Source: Paenibacillus roseus (GTDB taxonomy: Bacteria > Bacillota > Bacilli > Paenibacillales > Paenibacillaceae). Taken from it: a DNA stretch of 41,594 nt. Under the pieces are notes generated by a model, which worked only from the letters and a program-made list of their open reading frames with translations, did not search any database and had not been told where the DNA came from. The position numbers and the translations under genes were made by a program. Of the stretch, positions 18,081 to 26,685 are shown piece by piece (position 1 is the first letter of the stretch; each line of letters begins with the position of its first letter). Where the stretch lies: positions 1 to 41,594 of the forward strand of contig NZ_JAELUP010000025.1 of assembly GCF_016424485.1 (NCBI RefSeq). The letters run 5' to 3'.

Positions 18081-18227
18081 CTAATCGCTTTTCTTTTTCT
18101 TCTGTTCCGAGAACGGTGTCACAGATTTGGCCTGCTCCACATTGTCGTTGACGAACGCCATATCCTGATTTTTTGCCTTCATATGTGTTGTTCCTTTGTA
18201 GTTATTGGCATGTGATTTATTTTCCAC
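18081..18227 (-). CDS. Small 48-aa protein of unknown function
   Basis: This short frame starts at GTG (18225-18227) with GGAGGTG seven bases upstream and ends in TAG. The peptide begins (M)ENKSHANNYKGTTHM and ends FSEQKKKKSD. It is hydrophilic, with no cysteine, no membrane segment and no signal peptide. Its size and Asn/Lys/Gln-rich composition resemble small sporulation or SASP-like proteins of spore formers, but no named family was recognised. The perfect ribosome binding site and the nearby hairpins at its 3' end support it being real. Confidence 0.6.
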   Translation of the reverse strand: MENKSHANNYKGTTHMKAKNQDMAFVNDNVEQAKSVTPFSEQKKKKSD

Positions 18228-18405
18228 AATCGTTCACCTCCCTCGAAACGTTATTATTTTTCAATATCCGGCACGCTATACGTTTTACTGCTGAAAAGCT
18301 GGAGATAACGCGAAAGGCTGCTGAAGAAGCAAGACGTTCGCCTTGAAAGGATTTGGCGGAATAATTGCACAATTTTTGTTTTGTCCCCAGTCTGAATGGA
18401 ATTAA

Positions 18406-18446
18406 TGTGGATAAACAGTGGATATTGTGGATAAGTTTGTGGATAT
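18406..18446 (+). promoter_or_regulatory. Cluster of DnaA-box-like sites
   Basis: TGTGGATAA, the reverse of the consensus DnaA box TTATCCACA, occurs perfectly at 18406-18414 and 18426-18434. TGTGGATAT follows at 18438-18446, and a weaker AGTGGATAT lies at 18417-18425. All share one orientation and are spaced 9 to 12 bases, about one helical turn. No replication gene is near, so this may titrate or regulate DnaA rather than be an origin. Confidence 0.55.
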
Positions 18447-18589
18447 ATGTTGTTATTTTGTGGGCACCTTGGGGATAATGATGGGGGAAATCGAACGGAA
18501 ATTCACTAGGGGGCCAATGTTGGTACACAAATATAAAGGTATAGGCGGGGCTTCTGCACTCCGCAGGAAAGTGTCGCTGTTCTGTTGGC

Positions 18590-18782
18590 GGGACTTGTAA
18601 CAATCGCTCGGACAGATCGCCATTCGTAATCGTTGTGTCTGCGCCATCGCTGCCTTTTTCCACTTGTATAGCGTCGTTTCCGATAGCGCACTTTCTTTTC
18701 CGTCTGACTGCCCCATTCGTTATTTGGAGGCAGCATTCGCTTTACAATGCTCTCTCTGAGTTCTTTAATTAACCGGATTCAT
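18590..18782 (-). pseudogene. Relic of an IS3-type transposase OrfA
   Basis: Reading on the minus strand from 18782, the peptide MNPVN is followed, after a frame change, by IKELRESIVKRMLPPNNE, then in another frame by LSETTLYKWKKA, and then by TITNGDLSE in a third. These pieces line up in order with the N-terminal helix-turn-helix region of IS3-family OrfA proteins. At least two frameshifts separate them, and no OrfB or catalytic DDE part follows. No terminal inverted repeats were found. It is a decayed fragment. Confidence 0.6.
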
Positions 18783-19272
18783 CCTCGTCCACCTCGTTCT
18801 CGTTTTTCTCACTATCCATTCATTAAGTAGGTACGACAACTATTCTGGCAGAAGGGCGATTCACCTGAAAGTACATGTTTCTTTCAAATTTTCTAAAAAA
18901 AGAAACTTTTATTGGGATAAAGTGTATATTATATAGAATTGAAAAAATTGATGACTTGTTACAATTATATTAACACTGGATAGTGTAATATCCGGCGCTT
19001 GCGAGTTGTAACTGACTAAACTCGATTCAAATTCTTGTTGTAATAACCATAGTGAGTTTACAAAAGAAGTATACTTCAGTTAACAATTTACTCTTTACAT
19101 AAATAGTATGTAAATTCATAGTGATGGTCTCCGCCTTCCTTAAAGATACAACGTATTTCATCTGAGGTCTAAAATTATAAATGGCATGGACATTTAAATG
19201 GAAAGGTAATTACAACTAAAAATTATATTATAAGGGAAAAATCTATACTTAATTTAATTGGAGGGTTTGCAT
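18783..19272. other. AT-rich intergenic stretch
   Basis: There is no supportable gene here. The only structure seen is a weak hairpin GTTTCTTT/AAAGAAAC (18877-18906) followed by TTTT. Base composition turns markedly AT-rich and stays so through the following protease relic, suggesting that both arrived together. Confidence 0.4.
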
Positions 19273-20045
19273 TTGAAAAAAATGTTAACAGCAATACTGG
19301 TTCCGGTTTTACTTTCTCTTCCTTTAACTACTGCTCATGTTTCATCTACAGGTAATGAGGAAATAAAACGAGATCAATTAGTCCAAAAGGCGATTAAAAC
19401 TAGAAGTCTATTGGGATTAAATAGTAACTACGACGAAGTAGCTCGAATATTTGAAAGTGAATTAATTGATACTAAGCAAGAAGAAACTTTAGGATTTCCG
19501 TTGTTACCAGCAGAGGAGCTTCTCTTGGCAAAAAAAATATCATTTGATGAGGAACTTGAGAGTATTCAAGGAATACTAGAAGGAAAACCATCTATTAATG
19601 GTGGAATTACTATAGATGAAGAATCTATTATTATTAACGTTACTGATCCATCTGACAAAGAGATAAAAAGCTTGGAGAAAAAGGGTGGTAATGGAATAAA
19701 CTTGATTGTAAATGAAGTGGATTATACGCTTGCTCAACTAGAAGGAATAAATAAAGAACTGTCTGAGAGTTTCACATACCTTTCTGATTTAGCGACAGTA
19801 AGTATGGTTGGCATAGATGCTAAGAGAAACAAAGTAATTGTGTATTTAAAAGAAGATTCAGAAAAAAATAGATCTGCGATTTTAAGTACTCTTGAAATTA
19901 AAGATGCAATTGAGTTTGTAGAGGGGAGTGTTTCATTCAATGATTAAGCTCCGATACACGTAGGTAAGCAAATTGTTAATAATTCCACAAACAGACCTTG
20001 TACAACGGGATTACGCCGAAAAGGGATGTAGCAGTAACAGCGGGT
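19273..20045 (+). pseudogene. Broken secreted trypsin-like (S1) serine protease
   Basis: The intact 5' part (19273-19947) starts at TTG with GGAGGG seven bases upstream. It encodes a 224-aa signal peptide plus prodomain-like region (ATVSMVGIDAKRNKVIVYLKE). After the TAA at 19945-19947 the same frame continues with APIHVGKQIVNNSTNRPC and TTGLRRK; a one-base shift then gives DVAVTAG. This matches the start of a streptogrisin/alpha-lytic-like catalytic domain (CTTG...VTAGHC), but the expected His-Cys is lost and nothing follows. So only the prodomain could be made. The codon usage is far more AT-rich than the neighbours, pointing to acquired DNA. Confidence 0.62.
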
Positions 20046-20408
20046 GTACAAATATATTCAAAGATAATGAATGTGTAGACTGGATTAGGATTAGGTTACT
20101 TTTGGTTCTTTATAGCTCTCTGAGAAGTTAGATACGTCTTTCGGTAACGGACAAAGGCGGCATTGAGGAAACACTTTCGGGTTTCTAGACAGCACCTGGG
20201 CGGCAGATTGAGCAGTTCCGACAGATAGGTGCAGGGAAGATTCAGATGAGCGGTACCGATTATCCCTATAAGCTCAGGTTTTAATCGACCGAAAATTAGT
20301 CTGCTCAGGCAATGGAGCTTGTCCTGTGTAAGAGAAGGGCTTCCTTTGGCTGGGTGCATCAGGTATAATGGCAAAAGACTATGCTTATGATAAGGGGATG
20401 TATGTTTT
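20046..20408. other. Intergenic stretch before ychF
   Basis: No gene, RNA motif or repeat is convincing here. A TATAAT about 45 bases before ychF is a possible -10 element, but no good -35 was found. Some of this DNA may be the eroded remainder of the protease gene. Confidence 0.35.
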
Positions 20409-21509
20409 ATGCCACTCTCTTGCGGAATCGTCGGTCTCCCGAACGTAGGGAAATCGACTTTATTTAATGCGATAACACAAGCAGGTGCAGAATCTGCCAA
20501 CTACCCGTTCTGTACGATTGATCCGAACGTCGGCGTGGTTGAAGTTCCCGACCTGCGTCTGGACAAGCTGACCGAGATGGTCACGCCGAACAAGACTGTT
20601 CCAACTGCTTTTGAATTCATCGATATTGCAGGGATTGTAAAAGGAGCCAGCAAAGGCGAAGGCCTAGGCAACAAGTTTCTTGCCAATATCCGTGAAGTGG
20701 ATGCGATTGTTCACGTGGTTCGCTGTTTCCAGGATGACAATATTACACACGTATCCGGTAAAGTAGACCCGTTGAGCGACATTCAGACCATCAATCTGGA
20801 GCTGGTGCTTGCGGACCTTGAATCGGTGGAGAAGCGAATCGACCGTTCCAGAAAAAATATGAAGAGCGGCGACAAAAAATACGCGCAAGAGGTAGAAGTG
20901 CTGGAGCGCGTCAAAGAAGCGCTGTATGCTGACAAGCCAGCACGCAGTGTGGATCTGAGCGATGATGAGCGGCTGCTTATTCGGGAACTGCACCTGTTGA
21001 CGATGAAGCCTGTATTGTATGCGGCCAACGTCAGCGAGAACGAGGTTGCCGATGCGGACAGCAACCCTTACGTGAAGATCGTAAGAGAGTTTGCCGCAGA
21101 TGAAAATGCCGAGGTCGTTCCGATTAGCGCCAAGGTAGAAGCTGAGATTGCCGAGCTGGAGGGAGAAGACAAGGAGATGTTCCTGGAGGAGCTGGGTCTG
21201 GATGAATCCGGCTTGAACCGTCTGATCCGCGCGGCATACAAGCTGCTCGGCTTGTACACCTACTTTACGGCTGGTGTTCAAGAAGTGCGCGCCTGGACGA
21301 TTCGCAAGGGAATGAAGGCTCCCCAGGCAGCGGGCGTTATTCATACCGATTTCGAGCGCGGCTTTATCCGTGCCGAAGTTGTCTCCTATGAAGATTTGGT
21401 GGCGGCTGGCTCCATGAATGCTGCGAAAGAGAAAGGCCAGCTTCGCCTGGAAGGAAAAGAATATGTCGTGCAGGACGGAGATGTTATGCATTTCCGGTTT
21501 AATGTATAA
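20409..21509 (+). CDS. ychF: Redox-regulated ATPase YchF (Obg family)
   Basis: A 366-aa cytosolic P-loop NTPase that binds the ribosome and is linked to stress and translation control. It has the G1 motif GLPNVGKST (residues 9-17), the PNVG(V)VEVPD switch I region, the G3 motif DIAG and the characteristic GEGLGNKFL. At the G4 site NVSE replaces NKxD, the known basis for ATP over GTP preference. A coiled-coil insertion (about 128-175) precedes G4, and a C-terminal TGS domain ends in [13 protein letters not shown]. Full family length. The ATG is preceded by a GGGG-type ribosome binding site. Confidence 0.96.
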   Translation: MPLSCGIVGLPNVGKSTLFNAITQAGAESANYPFCTIDPNVGVVEVPDLRLDKLTEMVTPNKTVPTAFEFIDIAGIVKGASKGEGLGNKFLANIREVDAIVHVVRCFQDDNITHVSGKVDPLSDIQTINLELVLADLESVEKRIDRSRKNMKSGDKKYAQEVEVLERVKEALYADKPARSVDLSDDERLLIRELHLLTMKPVLYAANVSENEVADADSNPYVKIVREFAADENAEVVPISAKVEAEIAELEGEDKEMFLEELGLDESGLNRLIRAAYKLLGLYTYFTAGVQEVRAWTIRKGMKAPQAAGVIHTDFERGFIRAEVVSYEDLVAAGSMNAAKEKGQLRLEGKEYVVQDGDVMHFRFNV

Positions 21510-21510
21510 A

Positions 21511-21608
21511 AACAAATCCCCCGAAGACTATGGCTCCTGTGGCGGGTCGGGAAGATAGAAACAAGCAATATGCTTCTATCTTCCCTCCAGGCCGACGGGG
21601 GTTTTTGT
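21511..21608 (+). terminator. Nested-hairpin terminator after ychF
   Basis: The outer stem CCCCCG (21518-21523) with CGGGGG (21596-21601) is followed by TTTTTG. It encloses a second perfect stem GGAAGATAGAA (21550-21560) with TTCTATCTTCC (21574-21584). The size and nesting exceed an ordinary terminator, but no known riboswitch motif was recognised. Confidence 0.7.
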
Positions 21609-21770
21609 CTTCAAATAGCAACTCTTGATTATACGAATGAATATCCCTGTCGAAATTGTTAATGAACGCAAAACTGTATCTGCTGCGATCAATTCGCCCA
21701 TATGGGATTATAGGCTGATCTTAGGCGGAATCAGAATGTTTTGATGTCTTGATCATTTTGGGTACGGTTA

Positions 21771-21779
21771 TGATATAAT
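21771..21779 (+). promoter_or_regulatory. Extended -10 promoter for prfA-prmC
   Basis: TGATATAAT is a TGn-extended consensus -10 element, 36 bases before the prfA ATG. The best -35 candidate, TTGATC, is at a 19-base spacing, which the extended -10 would compensate. Confidence 0.55.
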
Positions 21780-21814
21780 AAGGGGACGGATATTGATTTT
21801 AGGGGTGCATAGTT

Positions 21815-22891
21815 ATGATGTTGGACCGATTGCAGGCGCTTGCCGACCGCTATGAAAAGCTGAGTGAGCTGCTATGTGACCCGGATGTTGCAAGCGATAC
21901 GAAGAAGCTGCGCGACTACTCCAAGGAGCAGTCTGATCTGCAGGAACCGTATAATGCTTATATGGAATATAAAGAAACCCTGACGCAATATGAGGACGCC
22001 AAAGTGCTTCAGGGTGAGAAGCTCGACGATGAAATGCGCGAGATGGTCAAGATGGAGATTGAAGAACTTGGCGAGAAGCTGGAGGAGTTGGAAGAGCGTG
22101 TTCGAGTTCTTCTGCTTCCGAAAGACCCTAATGATGATAAAAATGTCATCGTAGAGGTTCGCGGCGCGGCGGGCGGTGACGAAGCTGCTTTGTTCGCTTC
22201 GGACTTGTACCGGATGTACAACCGTTTTGCTGACAGCCAGGGCTGGCGTGTAGAGGTGCTGGATGCGAGCGAGAATGATCTTGGCGGTTATAAAGAGATT
22301 ATCTTCATGATTTCCGGCAAGGGTGCGTACAGCAAGCTGAAATACGAAAGCGGCGCGCACCGTGTGCAGCGTATTCCCGTTACGGAGTCCGGGGGGCGTA
22401 TTCATACGTCGACATCCACGGTAGCGGTTATGCCTGAAGTTGAAGAAGTGGAGATTGAAATTCACGACAAGGATATCCGCGTCGATACGTTCTGTTCCAG
22501 CGGTGCTGGCGGGCAGTCTGTTAATACGACGAAATCTGCTGTACGGGTCACGCATATTCCAACTGGGATTATGGCGACCTGTCAGGACGGAAAATCGCAA
22601 AATGACAACAAGGCCAAAGCGCTGCAAGTGCTTCGTGCCCGCATTTACGATATTCATCGCCAGGAAGAGGAAGCCAAGTATGCAGGGGAACGCAAAAGCA
22701 AGGTTGGTACCGGTGACCGCAGTGAGCGCATCCGTACCTACAATTTCCCGCAAAGCCGTGTGACCGATCATCGTATCGGACTGACGCTGCATAAGCTGGA
22801 TACCGTTATGAGCGGTGAGATGAATGAAATTATTAATGCACTGACCGTTGCAGAGCAAGCTGAATTGCTGGAGAGAGAGAATCTGGCTTAA
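21815..22891 (+). CDS. prfA: Peptide chain release factor 1
   Basis: A 358-aa class I release factor that reads UAA and UAG and triggers peptide release on the ribosome. The stop-codon reading motif PVT is at residues 188-190 and the catalytic GGQ at 232-234, the glutamine that is methylated by PrmC. Length and order are those of bacterial RF1. The start has two adjacent ATGs (21815 and 21818) behind AGGGGTG. The methylating enzyme's gene follows after 34 bases, the usual prfA-prmC operon. Confidence 0.97.
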   Translation: MMLDRLQALADRYEKLSELLCDPDVASDTKKLRDYSKEQSDLQEPYNAYMEYKETLTQYEDAKVLQGEKLDDEMREMVKMEIEELGEKLEELEERVRVLLLPKDPNDDKNVIVEVRGAAGGDEAALFASDLYRMYNRFADSQGWRVEVLDASENDLGGYKEIIFMISGKGAYSKLKYESGAHRVQRIPVTESGGRIHTSTSTVAVMPEVEEVEIEIHDKDIRVDTFCSSGAGGQSVNTTKSAVRVTHIPTGIMATCQDGKSQNDNKAKALQVLRARIYDIHRQEEEAKYAGERKSKVGTGDRSERIRTYNFPQSRVTDHRIGLTLHKLDTVMSGEMNEIINALTVAEQAELLERENLA

Positions 22892-22925
22892 TGCTTGCGG
22901 ACAGCAGCATAGTCTGGGGGTAAAG

Positions 22926-23978
22926 ATGATGAATGAGAAGGGGAATGCAATTGCATTGTCTCATCATCCCGGCATGACCCTGAGAGAAGCCTGTTTGCAG
23001 GCTTCTTCTTTTTTATCTGGGGCGGGCGTGGATGAAGCCCGAGCCAATGCCGAGCTGCTGCTGATGCATCTGCTCGGCATGGAGCGTGCAGCGCTCATCC
23101 GGGATTGGGGCGAGCTGCTGCCGATAGATATATGGGAGCAGTGGACGGAACGGGTGAGACGCAGGGCGGCGGGCGAGCCTGTGCAGTATATTATCGGGGA
23201 GCAGTGGTTTTACGGGCTCCCCTTCACGGTCCGACCGGGCGTGCTGATCCCGCGCCCGGAGACGGAACTGCTCGTCGAGGCGGTATTGGCTGCCGCTGAC
23301 GAGCTATGGCCGGAGGCCCGCGGCGCGCAGGCTGGTCGCGCCGCGGGCGGAGAGGCTGGCGGGGACGAAGCCGCCAGCCAGGATGGGGCTGGCCCTGCGG
23401 CTGTGCAGCAGGGCCGGGTTGTGCCGACGGTGATCGACGTCGGCACCGGCAGCGGCGCCATCGCCGTGACGCTGGCTGCGCAGCGTCACGCGTGGCGCGT
23501 ATGCGCGTCCGACTTGTCGGAGGACGCGCTTGAGGTCGCCCGCACGAACGCTGCCCGCCACGGTGTTGGCGGGCGCGTGCAGTTTGTGCGGGGCGACCTG
23601 CTCGGGCCATTCGTGCAGCAGCGGCCCGGCAGCGGCGGCAGTCCCGGCGAATTGGCCGGGCTGCGCGCCGATGTCCTTGTCTCCAACCCGCCGTATATTC
23701 CGGCGGGCGACCTCCCGCACCTGCAGCGCGAGGTACGGGACTATGAGCCGCGGCTTGCGCTGGACGGCGGCGCCGACGGCCTCGACCCTTACCGGCGCAT
23801 GTTGGCGCAGCTCCCGGAGCTTGCCCGGCTTCCGCGTCTCGTCGCCTTTGAGCTGGGTATGGGCCAAGCGCAGCAGGTTGCTCAGCTATTGCGGGATTAC
23901 GGCGCTTGGGAAGATATTCGGATTATTACCGATTATGGCGGAATCGAACGTCATGTTATCGCATTATCTGCTAAATAA
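22926..23978 (+). CDS. prmC: Release factor glutamine methyltransferase
   Basis: Methylates the GGQ glutamine of release factors, using SAM. The N-terminal helical domain is followed by the PVQYIIGEQWF and RPGVLIPRPETE signatures, SAM motif DVGTGSGAIAV and catalytic NPPY (about residue 254). At 350 aa it is longer than usual, because an Ala/Gly-rich, low-complexity segment (about residues 129-165) and a smaller Gly/Ser/Pro-rich one (about 229-244) are inserted. DNA over 23300-23870 is much richer in GC than the flanks. All catalytic motifs are kept, so it should work. The start is ATG 22926 or 22929 after GGGGGT. Downstream of it the usual housekeeping neighbours are replaced by a repeat and a relic. 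Confidence 0.93.
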   Translation: MMNEKGNAIALSHHPGMTLREACLQASSFLSGAGVDEARANAELLLMHLLGMERAALIRDWGELLPIDIWEQWTERVRRRAAGEPVQYIIGEQWFYGLPFTVRPGVLIPRPETELLVEAVLAAADELWPEARGAQAGRAAGGEAGGDEAASQDGAGPAAVQQGRVVPTVIDVGTGSGAIAVTLAAQRHAWRVCASDLSEDALEVARTNAARHGVGGRVQFVRGDLLGPFVQQRPGSGGSPGELAGLRADVLVSNPPYIPAGDLPHLQREVRDYEPRLALDGGADGLDPYRRMLAQLPELARLPRLVAFELGMGQAQQVAQLLRDYGAWEDIRIITDYGGIERHVIALSAK

Positions 23979-24002
23979 TTCCCCCTGATAAATTCGGCTC
24001 AA

Positions 24003-24193
24003 CCTAAAACTTAGTGGTTGACATCGAGGAGAGAGCAGCGAAGGGGCAGAGGAATTCTGGAGAAACGATCGTGGTCGCATTTAAAGCCCGATTCCTCCTG
24101 CTAACCTCCATGAAATCAAGGAATCGGGCTTTAACAGCGATCGGAAGAATCCTCTGCCACGCAGCGTCCCCTCCACTTAGAGGTCAACCATTA
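24003..24193. repeat. Long imperfect palindrome, copy 2
   Basis: The element folds almost end to end: outer TGGTTGAC (24015-24022) with GTCAACCA (24183-24190), middle GGCAGAGGA (24045-24053) with TCCTCTGCC (24150-24158), and a perfect 16-base inner stem TTAAAGCCCGATTCCT (24081-24096) with 24119-24134. It is highly similar to copy 1 at about 14328-14518. It codes for nothing recognisable. It lies 25 bases after prmC, where it could also act as a transcript end, although no T tract follows. Confidence 0.8.
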
Positions 24194-24324
24194 ATTATAG
24201 TTTTGAGCCATAAGTTCGGATGTGTTTGTCCAAAAAGAAAAGCAATTCAGCGTCGTTTCGAACTAGAAGCCAGGCAGACCAGAACCACTAGGATATCCCT
24301 GCTTTCTGGGGGCGCTATATGGAG

Positions 24325-24498
24325 GGGAAATGGGGAGAGAACCTGTACGTGGTGTGATCTTCAGCGAATGGTTCCCGAACTCGGGATATGAGCATTCCGG
24401 GGGCGCCGAATTGGAGTGCTACGACGAGCGCTGCTGGCGCAACCGAGAGCGAGTTGCTGGAGATGGACATCTACATTCCGATCAAGCCCAAGCCGTAG
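24325..24498 (+). pseudogene. Relic of a GyrI-like effector-binding domain (AraC-type regulator tail)
   Basis: One frame reads VIFSEWFPNSGYEHSGGAEL followed by ECYDE. After a frameshift near 24434, the next frame reads ATESELLEMDIYIPIKPKP and stops at 24496-24498. Together they match the conserved end of GyrI-like/Cass2 domains (SEWFP-SGYE-GPELE ... WIPIK). No DNA-binding domain or start is visible upstream, so only the tail of a lost regulator remains. The rest of the gap 24194-24627 shows nothing but the hairpin at its end. Confidence 0.6.
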
Positions 24499-24564
24499 AG
24501 GATCAACCGTAAGTGCCCATCGCAAGAGAAGCTGGACAAGGAACGACCTTGGCTGACACCGCCG

Positions 24565-24610
24565 GGCCAATCCCGAAGCGAGCGGACGCTCGCCTCGGGA
24601 TTGGCCTTTG
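24565..24610. terminator. Terminator hairpin at the 3' end of the GH43 gene
   Basis: GGCCAATCCCGA (24565-24576) pairs with TCGGGATTGGCC (24595-24606), with an extra GCGAGCG/CGCTCGC stem at the tip, giving a very strong hairpin. TTT follows only on the plus strand. Its position 20 bases past the GH43 stop suggests it ends that minus-strand transcript. Confidence 0.65.
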
Positions 24611-24627
24611 GTCGGTTTCGAAGTGGA

Positions 24628-26445
24628 TTACGGATTCAACTTGACGAGGATTCGGGTGATATTGGCTCCTCCCGAGCCGCCTTCGATGCGAATGACGTTG
24701 TTGGAGCCGGGATTCAAATCGATCAGACGACTGGCGCTGCCGTTATAGGTACTCCAGCTTCCCGTGCCGGGCAGCGTAAGGGAGTACCCGTTGCCGGAAG
24801 TGTCGCCGCTGGAGCGTATGCGGATCGCCGCCTGGCTGTCTGCGGAACCGTAGACGACGGTCAGAAGCGCTTGCCCGCCCGAGCCGCCGTTAATACCGGT
24901 CGCTTGGAAATAAGAACCCGGGATATGCAAGTTCTCGATGCTGGAGCCGGAACGGGTGGCCCCTCCGCCGAATGACACATTGCTTCCAGTGACCAGATAT
25001 TCCGTTTCCTGGCTGGATGCCGGAATCAACGAGACGATGACTTTGGAGACGTTGGCTCCTCCCATACCGCCGCTCAGCTTAATGATGTTGTTGGAGCCTG
25101 CATTCAGATCGATCAGACGGTTGGCGCGGCCGGTATAGTTGCCCCAGCCCCCCGTACCGGGCAGCCCCAGGAAATAGCCGTCGCCGGCGGTATCGCCGCT
25201 GGCGTCCACCTTGAAGGCTGCCCCGCTGTCGGCTGAGGCGTAAAGCACGGTTAGAAGAGCTTTGCCGCCTGAGCCGCCGTTAATGCCGGACAGTTGAATA
25301 TAGGAGCCGCTGTTATGCATACTCTCGACGTTGCTGCCCGAACGGGTGGCTCCGCCGCCGATGACGACGTTGTTGGCGTTCAGCGCATATTCCGTCTTCT
25401 GGGTGTATTGACTGAAATTCTCCTGAACCAGGTCGTAATACTTGACCTCTGTGGCGCGAGAGCGCGGCCCGACGGCCGGAACGCCATCGGTCGTTTGAAT
25501 GACCTTTTGAATGGTTCCATCCGCATTAAAGTATAACCGATCCACGCTGACTGAACGCAATGTGCCGTTGCTGGAAATTTTGGCGTTATGATAGAACATA
25601 TACCAGTTGCCCTTGAATTCCACGATAGAGCCGTGCGTTGTCTCGCTACCGATTACCGGGTCCAGAATAACACCTCGATTGACCCATGGACCAAGCGGAT
25701 TGCTGCTGGTCGCGTATCTCATCTTGTTAGCTCCCGGATTATTATCCGAATACATCAAGTAGTAAATGCCATTACGCTTGAAAACCCACGATGCCTCATG
25801 GAAGTCATTCAGTTCGGTAAATTCCTTCAGCGGCCCATCCAGTGACATCATATCAGCGCCCAGCTTGACGCCGTAGCTGCGCCCTCCTCCGCCCGCGTAT
25901 AGGTAGTAGCTCCCATCATCATCGCGGAATACAGCAGGGTCAATGAAGCTATTGCCGGGAAGTCCCTGGATATAGCCTTGAACAGTGAAATCTGAGGCTG
26001 GCTTGTTGCTAGTCGCAACGCCGATTTTCCAGGTGTTATTCCAATCCGTCCCGCTGGGGTGGGGGAAATAGAAATAGTAGGTTCCATTCTTGTAGGCGGC
26101 ATCCGGCGCCCACATAAAGCCGCCTTCCGACCGTCCCCACGGCACGTCGGCGGCGCTCAGAATCTGGCCTTCGTCCACCCAGTCCACCATGTTGTCCGAG
26201 GAAAAGACGTGGTACTTATCCATCAGATCGCTTCCGCGCGAAGGGAAGATATCGTGCGACGGATACACGTAAATGCGGCCGTCATTCCACACATGAGCGG
26301 AAGGATCGGCAGTGAAAATACTTGTGAATATCGGATTGCCGGACATCGTGACGGGCTCCTCTGCGGAGGAAGAGGATGTGAGACCGAAAAAAACGCTCAA
26401 CAGAATCATGCCTGACAACGAATGAATCCACAGCTTTTTTCTCAT
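24628..26445 (-). CDS. Secreted GH43 glycoside hydrolase with two CBM6-like modules
   Basis: A 605-aa extracellular enzyme, probably a beta-xylosidase or alpha-L-arabinofuranosidase acting on plant hemicellulose. The signal peptide ends near residue 28. The five-bladed propeller (about 35-340) has the family triad: general base D47 (ADPSAHVW), pKa-modulating D169 (FIDPAVF) and general acid E217 (FHEASWVF), with H271 (TTHGS) as the usual metal-site histidine. Two near-duplicate C-terminal carbohydrate-binding modules follow (about 365-480 and 485-605), each with GGGATRSGS, GINGGSGG and GSNN(I/V)I. GAGGAGG precedes the ATG. It diverges from a GH95-like gene, and a cre site lies between them. 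Exact substrate is not readable from the sequence. Confidence 0.85.
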   Translation of the reverse strand: MRKKLWIHSLSGMILLSVFFGLTSSSSAEEPVTMSGNPIFTSIFTADPSAHVWNDGRIYVYPSHDIFPSRGSDLMDKYHVFSSDNMVDWVDEGQILSAADVPWGRSEGGFMWAPDAAYKNGTYYFYFPHPSGTDWNNTWKIGVATSNKPASDFTVQGYIQGLPGNSFIDPAVFRDDDGSYYLYAGGGGRSYGVKLGADMMSLDGPLKEFTELNDFHEASWVFKRNGIYYLMYSDNNPGANKMRYATSSNPLGPWVNRGVILDPVIGSETTHGSIVEFKGNWYMFYHNAKISSNGTLRSVSVDRLYFNADGTIQKVIQTTDGVPAVGPRSRATEVKYYDLVQENFSQYTQKTEYALNANNVVIGGGATRSGSNVESMHNSGSYIQLSGINGGSGGKALLTVLYASADSGAAFKVDASGDTAGDGYFLGLPGTGGWGNYTGRANRLIDLNAGSNNIIKLSGGMGGANVSKVIVSLIPASSQETEYLVTGSNVSFGGGATRSGSSIENLHIPGSYFQATGINGGSGGQALLTVVYGSADSQAAIRIRSSGDTSGNGYSLTLPGTGSWSTYNGSASRLIDLNPGSNNVIRIEGGSGGANITRILVKLNP

Positions 26446-26685
26446 TAAATTTGCCTCCTCGCTAGAAATGGGGTGTTGCAGAGTTAAAGCGATTGCTGCT
26501 TGCTCATTCTATGCTCTGTTCCAGCAGTGCGACTCGTCGTTTGGCGGTCCCCTCCTTCCCTCAATTTTTGATATGGATTATTATATAAAATCGTGAATCA
26601 ACACTAGCATACTTCAAGGCGAGCCGTTGCGTAGTGAGTCATTCTTAAACTTTTCTTAGTCGATCTTGGTGTGATTGTCGCTTTT

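Noticed and set aside
18300..18350. Fourth member of the palindromic repeat family
   Set aside because: Only GAAGAAGC and TTCGCCTT-like words are shared, and no matching right arm was found.
18406..18446. Replication origin
   Set aside because: DnaA-box-like sites are present, but there is no dnaA, dnaN, gyr or rnpA gene and no clear unwinding element with them.
18217..18663. A 148-codon minus-strand frame
   Set aside because: It runs through the transposase relic, the DnaA-box cluster and into the upstream side of the 48-aa gene, and has no ribosome binding site or coherent composition.
21511..21608. Riboswitch upstream of prfA
   Set aside because: No known aptamer core was recognised, and the structure is directly attached to the ychF 3' end about 200 bases before prfA.
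23224..23867. Several long overlapping frames on both strands inside prmC
   Set aside because: Very high local GC removes stop codons from all frames. Only the prmC frame shows conserved motifs.
26476..26492. Second cre site in the GH43/GH95-like divergent region
   Set aside because: The sequence around AAAGCGATTGCT has at least two mismatches to fixed cre positions, so it was not listed as a feature.
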